From the NCBI GenBank assembly GCA_009667805.1, contig CM019063.1, positions 191,824,661-191,888,660 on the forward strand: DNA of 64,000 nt, given 5' to 3'. The notes beneath the pieces are model-generated. The model saw only the letters and a program-made list of their open reading frames with translations. It ran no database searches and was not told where the DNA came from. The stretch is from Leptobrachium leishanense (lineage: Eukaryota; Chordata; Amphibia; Anura; Megophryidae). This document shows, one piece after another, positions 32,034 to 43,346 of the stretch. A program made the position numbers and the translations under genes. Position 1 is the stretch's first letter, and every line of letters starts with the position of its first letter.

Positions 32034-33222
32034 GGGCCACATTACAATCATGACGCTAAGATCCTAGCGCAAAGTGAAAATCTTTGTGCTAAGCGTTAAA
32101 GTTTAGCACGCGCAAATCACCGTTGGAAGTACAATCTTCGCACGTCCAGACATCTGCCAATCAATAGCGCATGTGCACATAACGCTAACAGGACGCACCC
32201 GAATGCACGCATAGTACCGCTTCGCGCAAAAATACTTTTTTTCCCCCCACAATTGAGCCAAAATGAAAATGTTTTCTATTGATATAAACTGTAGGTTCCA
32301 CCCAAGGTGCACGGATCGCTGCGTGGGTGCAATCAACAGCCCCCAGGACATTGGGGAAGCCTCCAAGTGCATAAAAGCCCTATTTCACTCTTTGGAATCC
32401 CTCATGGGTGGTAGGGTATCCTATATAGTGGTGCCAGTTGCACTTCATTGCTAGGAGGAAGCGATGGAGCATGATGGAGAAGGTGTTCTGGCTCAGTCAG
32501 CTAGAGGCTGCTGGAAGGTGCCAGTGGCAAGGAACCTCAGGCATCCCAGCAACTTCGTCATCCCTGGGACACTGTGTCCCTGACCTGGACTCCAGATGGG
32601 ACCGCAGGTGTAGGTAGAGCCTGTTTACCTGTGCCCGGGTCCACTGGTAGCAGACTCAGCATCAGTCAGATGTTCCAATGTCAATCGTGTCCTTTGGACA
32701 CGAGGTGCCTGTGGAACAGCACGTTCCCTCTCTAACTCCTGCTGCCATTGGAGACAAGTTTTGCGTCTGTGATGCAAAATGAGCACATATGCTGCAGCAA
32801 TAATACATGCACACACAACATCATCCATTGTATTGGTTTGGTATGAGTTGAATAGGCAACTGTGCTTTTTATGGGCCTGTATATTTGGGGTTAGCCAGGT
32901 TGTTCAGATTTGCCATTAGCACCAGCTTTTAGGAGTCGCTAAAATTATCCGAATAACGTCCATGCGGTAATTACCACGTATAGATTGTAATACCTTACTT
33001 ATCCGAGCGCACATTTGCGTTTGCGCTCACAATGTTAAGTATAGGACGCGCAAAGTACAGTAAGTTCACGCAAAGTTCGCACAGGTTCACGCGCTGTAAA
33101 TGATTCCGTGCGGTTGTAGTGCTGATAATGTAATTCGGAAGTCAGAGCAAATAGTTTTACCCCACGCATCAAAAATGACTTATGCCGGCTCTAACATTAG
33201 CGTCAAGATTGTAATGTGGCCC
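32034..33222 (-). mobile_element. PIF/Harbinger transposon with transposase remnant (TSD AAA)
   Basis: GGGCCACATTACAATCATG and AAGATTGTAATGTGGCCC are the TIRs, with AAA on both flanks (32031-32033, 33223-33225). It is about 450 bp longer than the MITEs because it keeps part of a transposase gene on the minus strand. The subterminal regions (CACAATGTTAAGTATAGGAC near 33030; the TTGGTTTGGTATG block near 32835) align with the MITEs at 15542, 24932 and 53370. It is therefore a sister of the element from which they were derived. Confidence 0.9.
32260..32828 (-). pseudogene. Harbinger (HARBI1-like) transposase, N-terminal half, broken
   Basis: Starts near the ATG at 32828 (MDDVVCACIIAAAYVLILHH, the hydrophobic/arginine-rich N-terminus usual in Harbinger transposases). 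It then shows LGCLRFLATGTFQQ (about 32507-32550), LSQNTFSIMLHRFLLAMK, and GGFPNVLGAVDCTH with the first catalytic Asp (32323-32340), followed by IRAP and VYINRKHF. Frames shift, and a TAG precedes GFYALGG. The remaining catalytic Asp and Glu regions are deleted. Harbinger transposases cut and paste DNA with 3-bp target duplications, matching the TSDs of this whole family. Confidence 0.9.
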
Positions 33223-33390
33223 AAAATGTTTTTAGTACGCAAATTTCTTTGAAATTTGCTAAGATCTAGGTACATTTCAAATTTAACCATAGGATGTAGG
33301 AGCAAATTTTATACCTTCTCCGAGGAAACAGATTTGTGTTGTAGTTAAGTGACTTGAGGTAAAATTAAATATCCGTCCTATAGCCATCAA
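33223..33390 (-). pseudogene. Penelope-like element remnant, N-terminal piece
   Basis: The minus-strand reading IFNFTSSHLTTTQICFLGEG, then IKFAPTS, matches the 'vfNlSs..Lt..q..lL.kGLkFaPts' opening of Penelope-like ORFs and runs into the Harbinger insertion at KHF-like codons. It is the upstream end of the RT remnant at 30783-32033. Sequence from 33391 to 33528 is T-rich with a short CA repeat and no clear coding. Confidence 0.65.
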
Positions 33391-33528
33391 TTTAAAAAAA
33401 AAATCTCTTTTTTTAAAAAAATCCTGTTTCCTTGATTTCCCCTTCTTTTCCAAACATTTTTCTCTTCCTTGGAGATACAGGAGAGGATACCCACAAACAC
33501 ACACACATAAGGTTGGCCCACCCATTAG

Positions 33529-33791
33529 AGGGTTATTCAAAATGCAACGAACTTGCCACCAAATTGCACCGAACGTTGAATTTCTCTGCACTATGCAATT
33601 TAGTGGCAGTTCGTCTGTTCAGAAAGCTGTCAATTCACCAAATACTGGTGAATTGACAGTGAAATATGGTGGAATTTGCCATAAATCGTCAGTCTTTGGC
33701 GGCAGCGAAATTGTCCCATGGAGAAGTAATGGTTAATGTATTCAGAGAAAGCCGAACTGCAACGAAGTGGCAGTGAAATGCCCTGATTTTC
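33529..33791 (+). mobile_element. family B TIR element, copy F, left part
   Basis: Begins AGGGTTATTCAAAATGC and follows copies G and J (ACCAAATACTGGTGAATTGACAGTG type blocks). It stops at TGAAATGCCCTGATTTTC (33774-33791), where an L1 is inserted. The element resumes at 48832. Confidence 0.8.
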
Positions 33792-34181
33792 TTTTTTTTA
33801 TGATTCTAAATATTTTAATACAAAGATTAATGAGACACTGACACGAAAGTATACAAAAGGATAATACATGAATGTAAGTACAATAAATGGTGATGTTCGG
33901 AATAAAAGGCAAAGAGAAAATTCAGCCCTATAACACATCGTGGTTTAAAAAATCAGAATGAAGAACTGCATCTATCAACCACGAGGGTACACGCACATTC
34001 TCCAAAAGGGAGAGAAGGGAAAAAAAGGGGAAGGAAGAGACCAAAAGGGGGAGGGAGAAGAAACAGAGAGGGGAAAAGCAAAAGTAGCCAACTCTGAAAA
34101 TAAGACAGTTGGGAGAGAATCATCAAGCGCCATCTTTGAAAGCAGATCTTGTGCTGAATACTGGGGTTGAGGAATCATCCC

Positions 34182-36465
34182 TCACGGTCCTACGTTTCTC
34201 CCACCTAATGCGGTACTGATCCCTCCATCTCTGAGCGCATAACTTTCCCAATAGCACAACTTCCACGCAAAGTCAACCCCCCCATCGCTTTGTTCTGCAT
34301 CCAAGCGATCAATGGACTGGAAATCCTCTACTTTACGAAACCATTCTCGAAGAGATGGGATCCTGGAAGAGCGCCACAACAGAGGAATCAGGGCACAGGT
34401 TGCCAAGAACATAAGAAGTAGTACCGAGTTTTCAGAGATAAAGGTATATGAAAAAGCAGGAAACATTCCAGGACGAGCCGTAAGTCAATATCAGTAACCT
34501 GTCAAATGGCATCCTGTACCAAAGTCCAAAACACAAGCAAGCGGGGACATGACCACCAAACATGAAGGTATATGCGGTCTCACAATGCCAGCAGTCGGGA
34601 GAAACCGATGGGTAAATTTGATGGAGAAGACTGGGAGTTCTGTACCACAAGGAGAGCATCTTATATGATGTCTCCTTGTTCACCCTCGATAAAAGTGGTG
34701 TGGATCCCTTCAGACAGACCTCTAAGCCCTCCGATCCTTGTGTGGTCGGGACTGCTAACCCTATCACTCCCAGCCAGGGAAAGCAAACACCAGTAACAAT
34801 GAGCACAATACGTGATAAAGCAGTATTTCTTAATGAGCATACACTGGTGTTGAAGGGGTTGACCTCGTAAACAAATGATCAGTGCTAGGCCCACAGTGGC
34901 TGTGTATATTACGAGAGTCAGAACAAGCTTGGTCAATATTATAGTCCGGGTTGGTAATAGAGAGGGTTCGCATACAAGCAAGGTTGGCAACAGTATCTAT
35001 CAATATTCAGCGTGTGGCAGGAACAGCAATTGTTCTGAGGTAAACCATACATACAAGCTGATACTCAGAATCGTCAATAAACAGTCCGGGTCGATAACAG
35101 AGAGGGTCCTCGTACAAGCAGAGTTGGCAACAGAGTAATTGAATAAAGAGGCAGGGAAATAGTGAGTCGAGCAAATGAAACACTAGCGTTGCGGGAAAAT
35201 GACTCCACGTCAAGGCAACGACCCAGCGTGCGCACCTTATATTTAAAGGCTGCCGGCTATGCGTCATCAGGCTGCACCCCGCCCGATCAGCTGCAACCAT
35301 GCAGGGGACCGCCGGAGCTCTCGGCACTCGGCCAGCCAGCGGCGCTCCGCGTCCAGGATCCCCCTGAGACCGACCAAAAGCCCCAGGTGTGACACTCCTG
35401 AACCCTTGCCACACAAGAGGCAAGAGTGCAGAGACAGTGGACAAGAACCCAAAAGGAAATGTGGAGTGTGATAGAGACCGTGTCCAGGTCCGTGCGGACA
35501 CTGGGCGCCTCACCAGGGGGACAGTAACGGTACCGCACATAGAGGGTGAATAGACAAGACACGTTCCAGGTCCAGCCACCGTTTGCCAAAAAGTTCCGCT
35601 AACAACTCAACCACTCAAGCACATGGCACGCAATATAGTATTGTTTCAAATTAGGAAGAGCCAATCCGCCACGAGATTTAGGGCGACAGAGGACTGCATT
35701 TCCAACTCATGGCCGGCCATGTGGCCATATAAAGTGGAGCATCTCCTTCCGTAAGGCCACTAAAAAGGCAGTCGGAATAGCTATTGGTACAGTGTGAAAG
35801 AGATATAGTAAACAGGGGAGTAGATTCATCTTAACAGCAGCAATCCTACCAAACTAGTAGATCATCTTACCTGTCCAGGTTGCACGGTCAGAGCGAAACA
35901 TTTGAAGGATTTCCGTAAAGTTAAAAATCACACAACTGACCAGAAGTAGTCGCCAATCAGACGCCCAAGTATCGCATGCGTTGATTACAGTAGTGAAAAG
36001 GTAAGTGCGTTTGAGCAACGTCAAGGAGCGTTGGTCCAGTGAAACATTGAGAAATTCCATTATGTCCTGGTTGATTTTGAGACCCGCCAAAAATCCATAC
36101 TCCCCTAGGTCTTGTAAAATGGCCAGGAGGGTGGAATCTGCGTTTGTGATGAGAAACAGCAGATCATCGTCAAAGGCCGACACCTTATATTCAGAAGCAT
36201 GGCCCCGAATCCCCGTGATGTGAACATTCCGCCTGATTGCCTCCAGGAGCAGCTCAAGAGTCAGAGCAAAAAGCAGAGGGGAGAGCGGGCAACCCTGCCG
36301 TGTACCATTCCATACCTCGAACGGAGCTGACAATGTCCCATAAACCCGAATGTGTGCCATAGGACGGTTGTAAAGGGCCCCTAGCCATTGAAGGAAGTGG
36401 TCTCCCGCTCCCAAATGACGTAAAACTGAAAATATAAACCGCCAACGAACCCTATTGAAGTCCTT
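34182..36465 (-). pseudogene. outer L1 ORF2: RT second half and C-terminus
   Basis: From 36465 leftward the RT continues after the Gypsy-2 insertion. Its blocks are FNRVRWRFIFSVLRHLGAGD, GTRQGCPLSPLLFALTLELL, and the catalytic motif as FDDDLL (YADD in active L1s) near 36165. Then come the RIAAVKMNLLP-type region (about 35860), a post-RT part to 35400, and, beyond the solo LTR, ETSYKMLSLWYRTPSLLHQI and SPDCWHCE (34600-34660). The terminal SLREWFRKVEDFQSIDRLDA lies near 34330. Several stops and shifts are present. The altered catalytic motif alone would probably inactivate it. Confidence 0.85.
34677..35394 (-). mobile_element. solo gypsy-type LTR, 5-bp TSD CTCCT
   Basis: Borders are TGTTCACC...GTGTGACA with CTCCT at 34672-34676 and 35395-35399. 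On the minus strand it has the same layout as the other gypsy LTRs here: a GC-rich start, then a TATA-like TTTAAATATAAGG (about 35229-35241), then partly duplicated downstream sequence. GTCCGGGTTGG.. and GTCCGGGTCGA.. are about 140 bp apart and each is followed by GTTGGCAACAG. No internal genes remain, so two LTRs recombined. Confidence 0.87.
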
Positions 36466-36470
36466 CTCTG

Positions 36471-37126
36471 TGTTACGTACCTCGCTTTGAATCCTCGGCA
36501 CCCGGCAGCATTGTCCTCGCTGCTCGCTGCCCGGGCACCGAGTGAAGAAGGAAACCTGGGCGGTCACGTGAGATGCCGGGGGCGGAGCCATGCGCCTTGA
36601 CGCGGACCCGCCGGGTTTAAAACCACAGGCGAAGCAGCACAACATTGCCCGATCGTGGTTTAACACCCCTTTGAGCTGCTCTTGTATAATTCTGATTGTT
36701 TACTGGTTGACTGACTCCTGGCTTTGGCTTACAATATTCTCTGGCGCACTGACCCCTGGCAACGGCTTACAATATTCTCTGGTGCACTGACCCCTGGCAA
36801 CGGCTTACGATATTCTCTGGCACACACTGACCCCTGGCGATGTCTTACGATATTCTCTGGCACACTGACCCCTGGCAACGGCTTACGATATTCTCTGGCA
36901 CACTGACCCTTGGCAACAGCTTACGATATTCTCTGGCGCACTGACCCCTGGCAATGGCTTACGATATTCTCTGTTACTGACTTGGCTCCTAAGTCTTCTG
37001 CTTGCTGTCTCTCATTGTTCAGCATAGGGATATATATATATCTACCGACCACTTATAAGGATCAGAGGGAAAGGATAGGGTACTGCGTTTAGGGATCATA
37101 TTCTCCTCCTAGTGGGGATCGTAACA
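36471..37126 (+). repeat. Gypsy-2 5' LTR (656 bp) with ~7-unit minisatellite
   Basis: After a GC-rich U3-like part with GGGTTTAAAACCAC (TATA-like, about 36612), it has about seven 38-bp units of the type ACTGACCCCTGGCAACGGC + TTACGATATTCTCTGG (36720-36975). The 3' LTR has about three. The copy-number difference explains the 161-bp length difference between the LTRs. Confidence 0.93.
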
Positions 37127-37139
37127 TTACGATCGGGCC

Positions 37140-37343
37140 ATGGATCCTGCAGACCTATCCGCCCAATTGTCTAAGATTTCTGCACGGCAAGAGGAGCAAG
37201 ATCATAGAATGGATCAGATTGCTCAAGCTTTGCATGCATTGTTGAACCAGCCAAATCGTACGCCACCCTCGCCGCCTCGGCTGGTTTCTGACACTACCTC
37301 ATCTACTGCCATTGTACCACCCAATCACCATGTGCATATGACA
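37140..37343 (+). pseudogene. Gypsy-2 Gag N-terminus, cut by L1
   Basis: The ATG at 37140 starts 13 bp after the LTR. It encodes MDPADLSAQLSKISARQEEQ, a polar coiled-coil-like Gag start comparable to Gypsy-1's. The frame is broken at GCGCCGCTGCGTTTT, the L1 target site; Gag resumes at 43347. Confidence 0.8.
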
Positions 37344-37699
37344 GCGCCGCTGCGTTTTTTTTTTATAATTCTTTATTTTGGAAAAGCTTTAAACACAGAA
37401 AACAGGTAAACAGCCACCCGTGACATCGCCTCGCAGGGCAGGGAGGGCAAGTCGAGTAAAGCTTGACCTAGCTCAACTTTCAGAATCAAGGTGTAAGCAA
37501 CTAAACATAACAGTCGAGTTCGGATAACATGTAGCAGATAAGCCCTTATGCCCAGCGCATGGCATGCCCCGCAGCCGGCTAAGACGGGACAAACATTAAA
37601 CCACGTAAGACAAAAGAGGGTAAAGAAAAGGAAAGAAAAGGACAGGGAAAATAGAAAGGGGGAACCTCACTCATCTAACCCACTTCAGGTATTAATCGG

Positions 37700-40600
37700 T
37701 TTTTAATTGGTTTCTTCCCATCGACTCCAGGTTTTGTAAAACAAGGGAAGCGAGTTGTGGATTACCGCCGACAGTTTATCCATGTGGTGCGCCTCGGCTA
37801 TATAAGCCCGGGCCACCTCAACGGAAGGCACATCCCATCTCGCCAGTGCTTAGCGAGAGCTCTCCTAGCACCCAACACCATCTTGTGAAAGAGTTTACAA
37901 TCCGGCCCCTGAAGGGATGCCGGAGACCTATGGAGCAGGAAGGCCCAAGGATCAAGTGGGAAAGGCTGTTGAAACACCTCCTCTAATAAGTCACCTATCT
38001 GGTCCCAGAAAGTACGCACCTTCGGGCAAAGCCACCACATGTGAAACAAGGTACCCCGAGCCCCACAGCCCCACCAACAAACATCAGGGGTACCCGGCTG
38101 CAGATGCGACAGCAAGACCGGGGTAGTATACCATCGGTACATCGTTTTATATGCTTGTTCTTTCAGCGTAACACATATAGACACTTTTGCAACATTTTCC
38201 CACATATCTTGCCATTCCTCCCCCTCAAACTCCTCCCCGATATCCGCCTCCCAACAGGCAATGAATCCTGGGGTCAGCCAGGAGACATCCTCACATGAAA
38301 AGTGGTTATATAAAGTGGAAATCAGAGCTTTCGGAGCCCTTCCGGAGTCACACATGAATTCAAAAAAGGTTAGTTTCCGTCTCGCTGCCTGTGAAATGTT
38401 ATGTTGAGATAGAAAGTCCCGGATCTGTAAAAATCTGAAATGGTCAAAGGTCCGAAGGTCTCCCTTCGATTGTAGGTCCGAGAAAGAGAGCCAGTCATCT
38501 CCTGAAGATCTGAAATGCTTTACCCTCTGCAGGTCGATATTTTCAAAAGCTGCAAAAGCGGAGGGGGACAATCCCGGAGTAAAAGCTCTGTTGCGTAGAT
38601 ATGGCATTAGAGGTGAGTAACAAGAGCAGAGGTGAAATTTGTCGGAGTCCCATACCCTCAATGAGGTCAGAGTCGCTGTACAAGTGGACCTCAATAACGG
38701 GCGGAACTCCTTGGGTAGCCAAAAAAAAATTGCGGGAGGTCTGGTGCAAATAGGTCAGATTCCAAATCGGCCCAACGTTGGGAGTGTTGGGGCAGATGAA
38801 ACATCACAAACTGTGCAACCTGAGCAGCCTGAAAATATTTATACAAGTGTGGAAGGCCCAAACCCCCTCGTTCTTTAGGACGGTATAGGACATATTTAGA
38901 AACCCTTTTCCTGCCCCCTGCCCACACAAAACCTTCAATTTGGGACTGCAGCTGTCGAAGAGATCGGGGTCACACCCAGATTGGCAGGGCTTGAAATAGA
39001 TATAGTAATCTAGGGAGCAGGTTCATCTTTATACAATTGATCCTGCCAATCCAGGAGACCCCCTCTCTCCCCCACCTCTCCAGGTCCTCCCCCAGAAGCT
39101 TAAACATTGCCTCATAGTTTAAGGAGTGCAATCCATTCACATCGGGTGTAAGCCACACTCCCAGGTATTTCAAAGAGGAGTGAGTAAGACGGAATCCCGA
39201 AGACCGTTCAATCTCCTGACAGGTCGAGTCCGAGAGAGAAAAAGGCATAGCTACTGACTTTTCTAGGTTAACCTTATAACCCGAGACTGCTGAGAAGTCG
39301 CGCAGGAGGGAGAGCAGGTGAGGAATGGAGGCGGAGGGATGGCTGAGAGTAAGCAAGACATCATCGGCGTACGCCGATACCTTATATTCCTCTTTTCCAA
39401 CCGTCACTCCTGTAATGTGGAGGGAGTGACGAATGGCCGATAAAAGGGGTTCGAGAGATAGGGCAAAAAGGAGAGGAGACAAAGGGCATCCCTGTCGTGT
39501 CCCATTTCCGATAGAGAAACCCGTGGGAACAGTACCTGGGGTAATGACAGCAGAGGTAGGGGAATTATATAGGGATCGGAGGACCGAAAGAAAAGACATT
39601 GGGAAGCCCCACCTGGTCAGAAGTCGAAACAAAAAAGGCCATTCTAGTCGATCAAACGCCTTCTCCGCATCCAAAGAAATGAGCAGAGAAGGCAGTCGGG
39701 TGTCAGTCATACGCTCCATCAGCACCACAGCACGTCTGGTATTAGCAAATGCATGTCTGCCCGGGATAAACCCTACTTGATCCGGGTGGATTATAGAGGC
39801 TAAGAAGGAGTTCAGTCTATTTGCAAGGATTTTCGTAAATATTTTATAATCAACATTCAAAAGGGAAATAGGCCTATTATTTTGTGGATAGGACGGGTCC
39901 TTTCCTTCCTTTGGAATTAAAATAATGTCAGAGCGGAGAAAATCAGCTGGGGCTGGGGCACCCTCCCACAGAGACAGATAAAATTTGTGTAAATGCGGAG
40001 ACAAAGTTTGTGCAAAGGTTTTATAATAAAAGGCAGAGAACCCATCCGGGCCAGGGGCCTTGTGAGGTTTGAATGATTTAAGGACCTCAGCAATCTCCTC
40101 CTCAGATGGAGGGTGTCTAAGCGTCTGTCTCTGTGCGGGGGATAGCCGGGGGAGAGGAGCATTCAACAGGAAACGGTCAATAGATTGGCCCAAAGGTACA
40201 GAGTCAGAAACGTGGGTCGGGGAATGGTTGTATAATGTCCGGAAGTTTGAGGTAAACAATTTATTAACTGTAGCTGGGGACGTGTGCAGGACTCCCTCCC
40301 CATCTCTGGCTCCCGTTATATGTTTGGACCTAGTTTTATTGCGAAGTTTAGACGCTAAAAGGGTGTGAGATTTGTTGGCAAATTCAAAATAGGTCCGCTT
40401 GGACCAGGCCAATGAGCGGGCCGCGTCCTCCCAGAGCAGTTGACGGATTGCGGTCCTGATTGTTTTAATCTGGGCGGTCAAGACTTCTGAGGGCGAAAGT
40501 TTGTTCAGAGCTTCCCATTTAGACAGGTCCGTGGTCAAAGAAACCAGGGAAGCTAGCTTTTGTTTTTTGAGTCTACTACCTAATTGTATAAGATGGCCCT

Positions 40601-41495
40601 GTATCACCGTTTTATGGGCCAGCCACAGGGTGGTGGGGGAAAGGGTGGGTGTGTCATTTTCCAGAAAATACTCTCTAAGCTGTTGCCGCAATTCTATGAT
40701 ATGTTTGGGTTTGTGTAGCAATGAGGAATTCAGTCGCCACGACCACGCCGGTTTGTAGGACGGTATGGACAATGTCATGGAGATCGGAGCGTGGTCCGAC
40801 CACGTGATGTCACCTTTGCTTGAGGTCGAAATTAAAGGCATCGTCGACAGGGACACCAGGAAAAGATCTATTCGGGAGTAAGAGCGGTGGGGATTGGGAA
40901 AAAAGGTAAAGTCCCTATCACCTGGGTGGTGGAGGCGCCATGTGTCCACCAGGGAATGGTCAAGCATGAAGGACTCAAGGGAAGCATCCTGGGGGTATCC
41001 CGAAGGCGTCCCCGAGGAGTCCTCCGACGCCTTTCTGCCCAGAGAGGGCTGGGGGGCGGCATTAAAATCCCCGCCAAGAATAACTCGACCGTCAGCTTTA
41101 GTTGTCAATAAAGATGATATTTCTGTCCAGAAGTCAGGGTCATAACCATTAGGGGCATATATATTAAATAGGGTTAGGGTAGTGGAAGCTATCTGACCCA
41201 CTAGCATCAAATAACATCCAGCCGGATCCCAAACTTGAAGGTGAATTTTAAAGGGACAGGAGGAGTGGATCAGGGTAGCTACTCCCTTTTTCTTTTGTGG
41301 AGATGACGCCATGTAGGCAACAGGGAAGGTTTTGTCTCTCAGTGAAAATTGGCGGGATGAAGCAAAATGGGTCTCCTGAATCATTGCTATATGACACGCG
41401 GATCTTTTAAGCTCCCTTAACAACAGACGCCTTTTTTGGGGTGTGTTTAATCCCTTAACATTAAGGGACAAAATCTTTAGGCCCCTATCCCCCAT
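37700..41495 (-). pseudogene. inner L1 ORF2 (endonuclease-reverse transcriptase), one stop and two frameshifts
   Basis: The ATG at 41495 opens 841 codons. The AP-like endonuclease has ILSLNVKGLN, IQETHF, GGDFNAAP near 41070 and the SDHAPI motif. RT has FRPISLL-like NRPISLLNVDYKI, SLDAEKAFDRLEW, GTRQGCPLSPLLFALSLE and YADD at 39360-39371. An in-frame TGA lies at 38970-38972. The same frame continues to a 9-A run (about 38721-38729), where one base shifts it. The next frame runs to 37798, with a further shift near 37848. The C-terminal region has DVCWWGCGARGTLFHMWWLC. Few lesions, so a recently active lineage. Reading through the lesions is inference; no product is expected from this copy. Confidence 0.93.
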
Positions 41496-42129
41496 ACAGA
41501 GTCAACAAGGGGGAGGTGAAAAGGGAGTAGGGCACCAAAGATGCCCCCCCCATCCCTGCCTGAGGGCAGGAGAGGGAAACTGGAGTCAGGGGCAAGAGAG
41601 GAGGTGGAGAAAGAGAGGTGAAGGAAGTCAGAAAAGAGAAGAGAAAAGCATAGGAGCGGGTGGCACGCCCGAGAAACAAAGAACCACTGACAACATAAGA
41701 CAAAAACACGACATAACACAAAAAGCGCCTGGAATTATGGAGTGCCAGGCCGACCTTGGAGGGGAGGACAAGGGAGACCAAAACTCCCCGAACCCCAATC
41801 ACCCACACCTCCACACCCGACCCAAGTTGAGAAACACGAGCAATACCTGGATATGACATTATAACCAATGGGGGGAATTCCGGGAGGGAGGGTCCCCCGA
41901 CCTGTCCCGAATAGAACCGTCGGGGCGAACCTCCCCCCGGGAGCCCCTGCGAGACAGTAAAAACTCAATTAGGCATACCAGAAGCTTTAGATCTAATAAC
42001 ATATAAACATCATTGACATCCTTAAATGGCCCTGAGCCAAGGGCAATTAAAGCAAAAGAAAAAAAAGAAAAAACTGGAGAGCAACAGCACTCAGACCTCC
42101 CGTATGGTTCACATGGTGGTCCACCACCA

Positions 42130-43194
42130 TCAGGTCTCCTGAGAGATAACCCTCCAAGGAGGGAAAATTAGAGAGAGAAGAGAAGAAACGGGCCTCCAGG
42201 CCCCAAAATCATCAGCCCTCCCCGCTCGTGGTACCAACTCGAATCCAGCGCTGCTGTAGACGAGGGAAGGAAGAAGGCGGGAGCACGGGGCGACGAAATC
42301 CTCCAGAGGTGGGCACTTCACTGCGGCCCAGAAGGCGGCAAGATCTGAGGAGGGGGTGAGGGCCACCTGTCGGCCTGCCACCGACACCTGCAGGCGAAAG
42401 GGAAATCCCCACGTGTAGGGGATGTCTTGAGCAGACAGGTGTTCTGTAATGGGGCGCCAAGCCCTGCGTCGGCGGAGGGTCGCGGGATCCAAATCCTGGA
42501 ACAGCTGTAGAGGTTTATCCTCAAAATCCAATTGGAAGGTGCGTGCGGCTTGAAGGATCTGATGTTTCGCCGTGAAATAATGCATGCGGAATATCACGTC
42601 CCGCGGGATAAGAGACGAAAGATTCGGGGGTCTTTGGGCCCTGTGAATCCGATCCATTAACAGATGGGCCTCCGTTATGTCCGGTGCAAGACGACGCAGT
42701 ATACCCTGCACCGTCCCATTGAGATCTTTAGGTGACACAGATTCCGGGAGACCTCTCAACCTTATATTATTCCTTCTGGAACGGTTGGACAAGTCCTCCA
42801 TCTTGGACTCCAAAAAGGAGACTCTTTTGGCTAGGTTCCCGGTTCCCTCCGCCAATTCGTTATGGGCCTGCGTTATCTCTGCGGCCTGGTCCTCTAGTTC
42901 AGCCGTGCGTGCTCCCAGCGAATCAATCTCCCCCCGCAGTTCTGTCCCCAATTTCGCCACCTCACCCGCCAGAAAGGTCTGCATCTGGGACATCTTGGTA
43001 AAGAGGCGCTCCACATCTCCCCTGGAGGCCGGAACCGCTAAGTCAGCTGAAGTGGGTAACTCTTCCTCCGGGTACAGCATATCACAGTGGCCGCCATCTT
43101 GGGAGGCTTCGGCCTGTCGTTTGGCCGGGACGAAATTATGGGCTACGGATGGGTCCTGCGGCCACATTTTCTTTAGCGGTTTTGAGGCTGGCAT
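42130..43194 (-). CDS. L1 ORF1 protein (RNA-binding chaperone), intact frame
   Basis: 354 codons, no internal stop. L1 ORF1 proteins trimerise and coat L1 RNA to form the retrotransposition particle. Visible parts are a polar N-terminus, a long heptad-rich coiled coil (about residues 55-145, including GEVAKLGTELRGEIDSLGAR and FLESKMEDLSNRSRRNN), and an RRM-like core beginning IRLRGLPES. The C-terminal domain has MDRIHRAQRPP and PRDVIFRMHYFTAKHQILQA. The length is usual for the family. It starts 137 bp inside the element's 5' end. Whether it is expressed cannot be told; the neighbouring ORF2 is broken. Confidence 0.9.
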   Translation of the reverse strand: MPASKPLKKMWPQDPSVAHNFVPAKRQAEASQDGGHCDMLYPEEELPTSADLAVPASRGDVERLFTKMSQMQTFLAGEVAKLGTELRGEIDSLGARTAELEDQAAEITQAHNELAEGTGNLAKRVSFLESKMEDLSNRSRRNNIRLRGLPESVSPKDLNGTVQGILRRLAPDITEAHLLMDRIHRAQRPPNLSSLIPRDVIFRMHYFTAKHQILQAARTFQLDFEDKPLQLFQDLDPATLRRRRAWRPITEHLSAQDIPYTWGFPFRLQVSVAGRQVALTPSSDLAAFWAAVKCPPLEDFVAPCSRLLPSLVYSSAGFELVPRAGRADDFGAWRPVSSLLSLIFPPWRVISQET

Positions 43195-43346
43195 GTTGCT
43201 GGAGCTATAGGAGACTCGAGGTGAAGAAAAAACGGCTCAGGGGTGCTCAGAAACAAAGGTCTTGGTGCTAGGTGTGCGGGAGCCTCGGGATCACGCGGCC
43301 ATCTTGGTTGGGCGCTAGCTCCGCCCCCCCTGCGCCGCTGCGTTTT

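Larger units (their letters stand above)
37359..43331 (-). mobile_element. near-full-length L1 (inner), 15-bp TSD
   Basis: TSD GCGCCGCTGCGTTTT at 37344-37358 and 43332-43346 is exact. The left edge is a T-run (poly-A tail). The right edge is the true 5' end: read on the minus strand it is G-rich and carries CCAAGATGGCC, a YY1-type site also placed at the start of mammalian L1s. It is about 5.97 kb with intact ORF1 and a lightly damaged ORF2, and the youngest member of the four-level nest. Confidence 0.95.
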
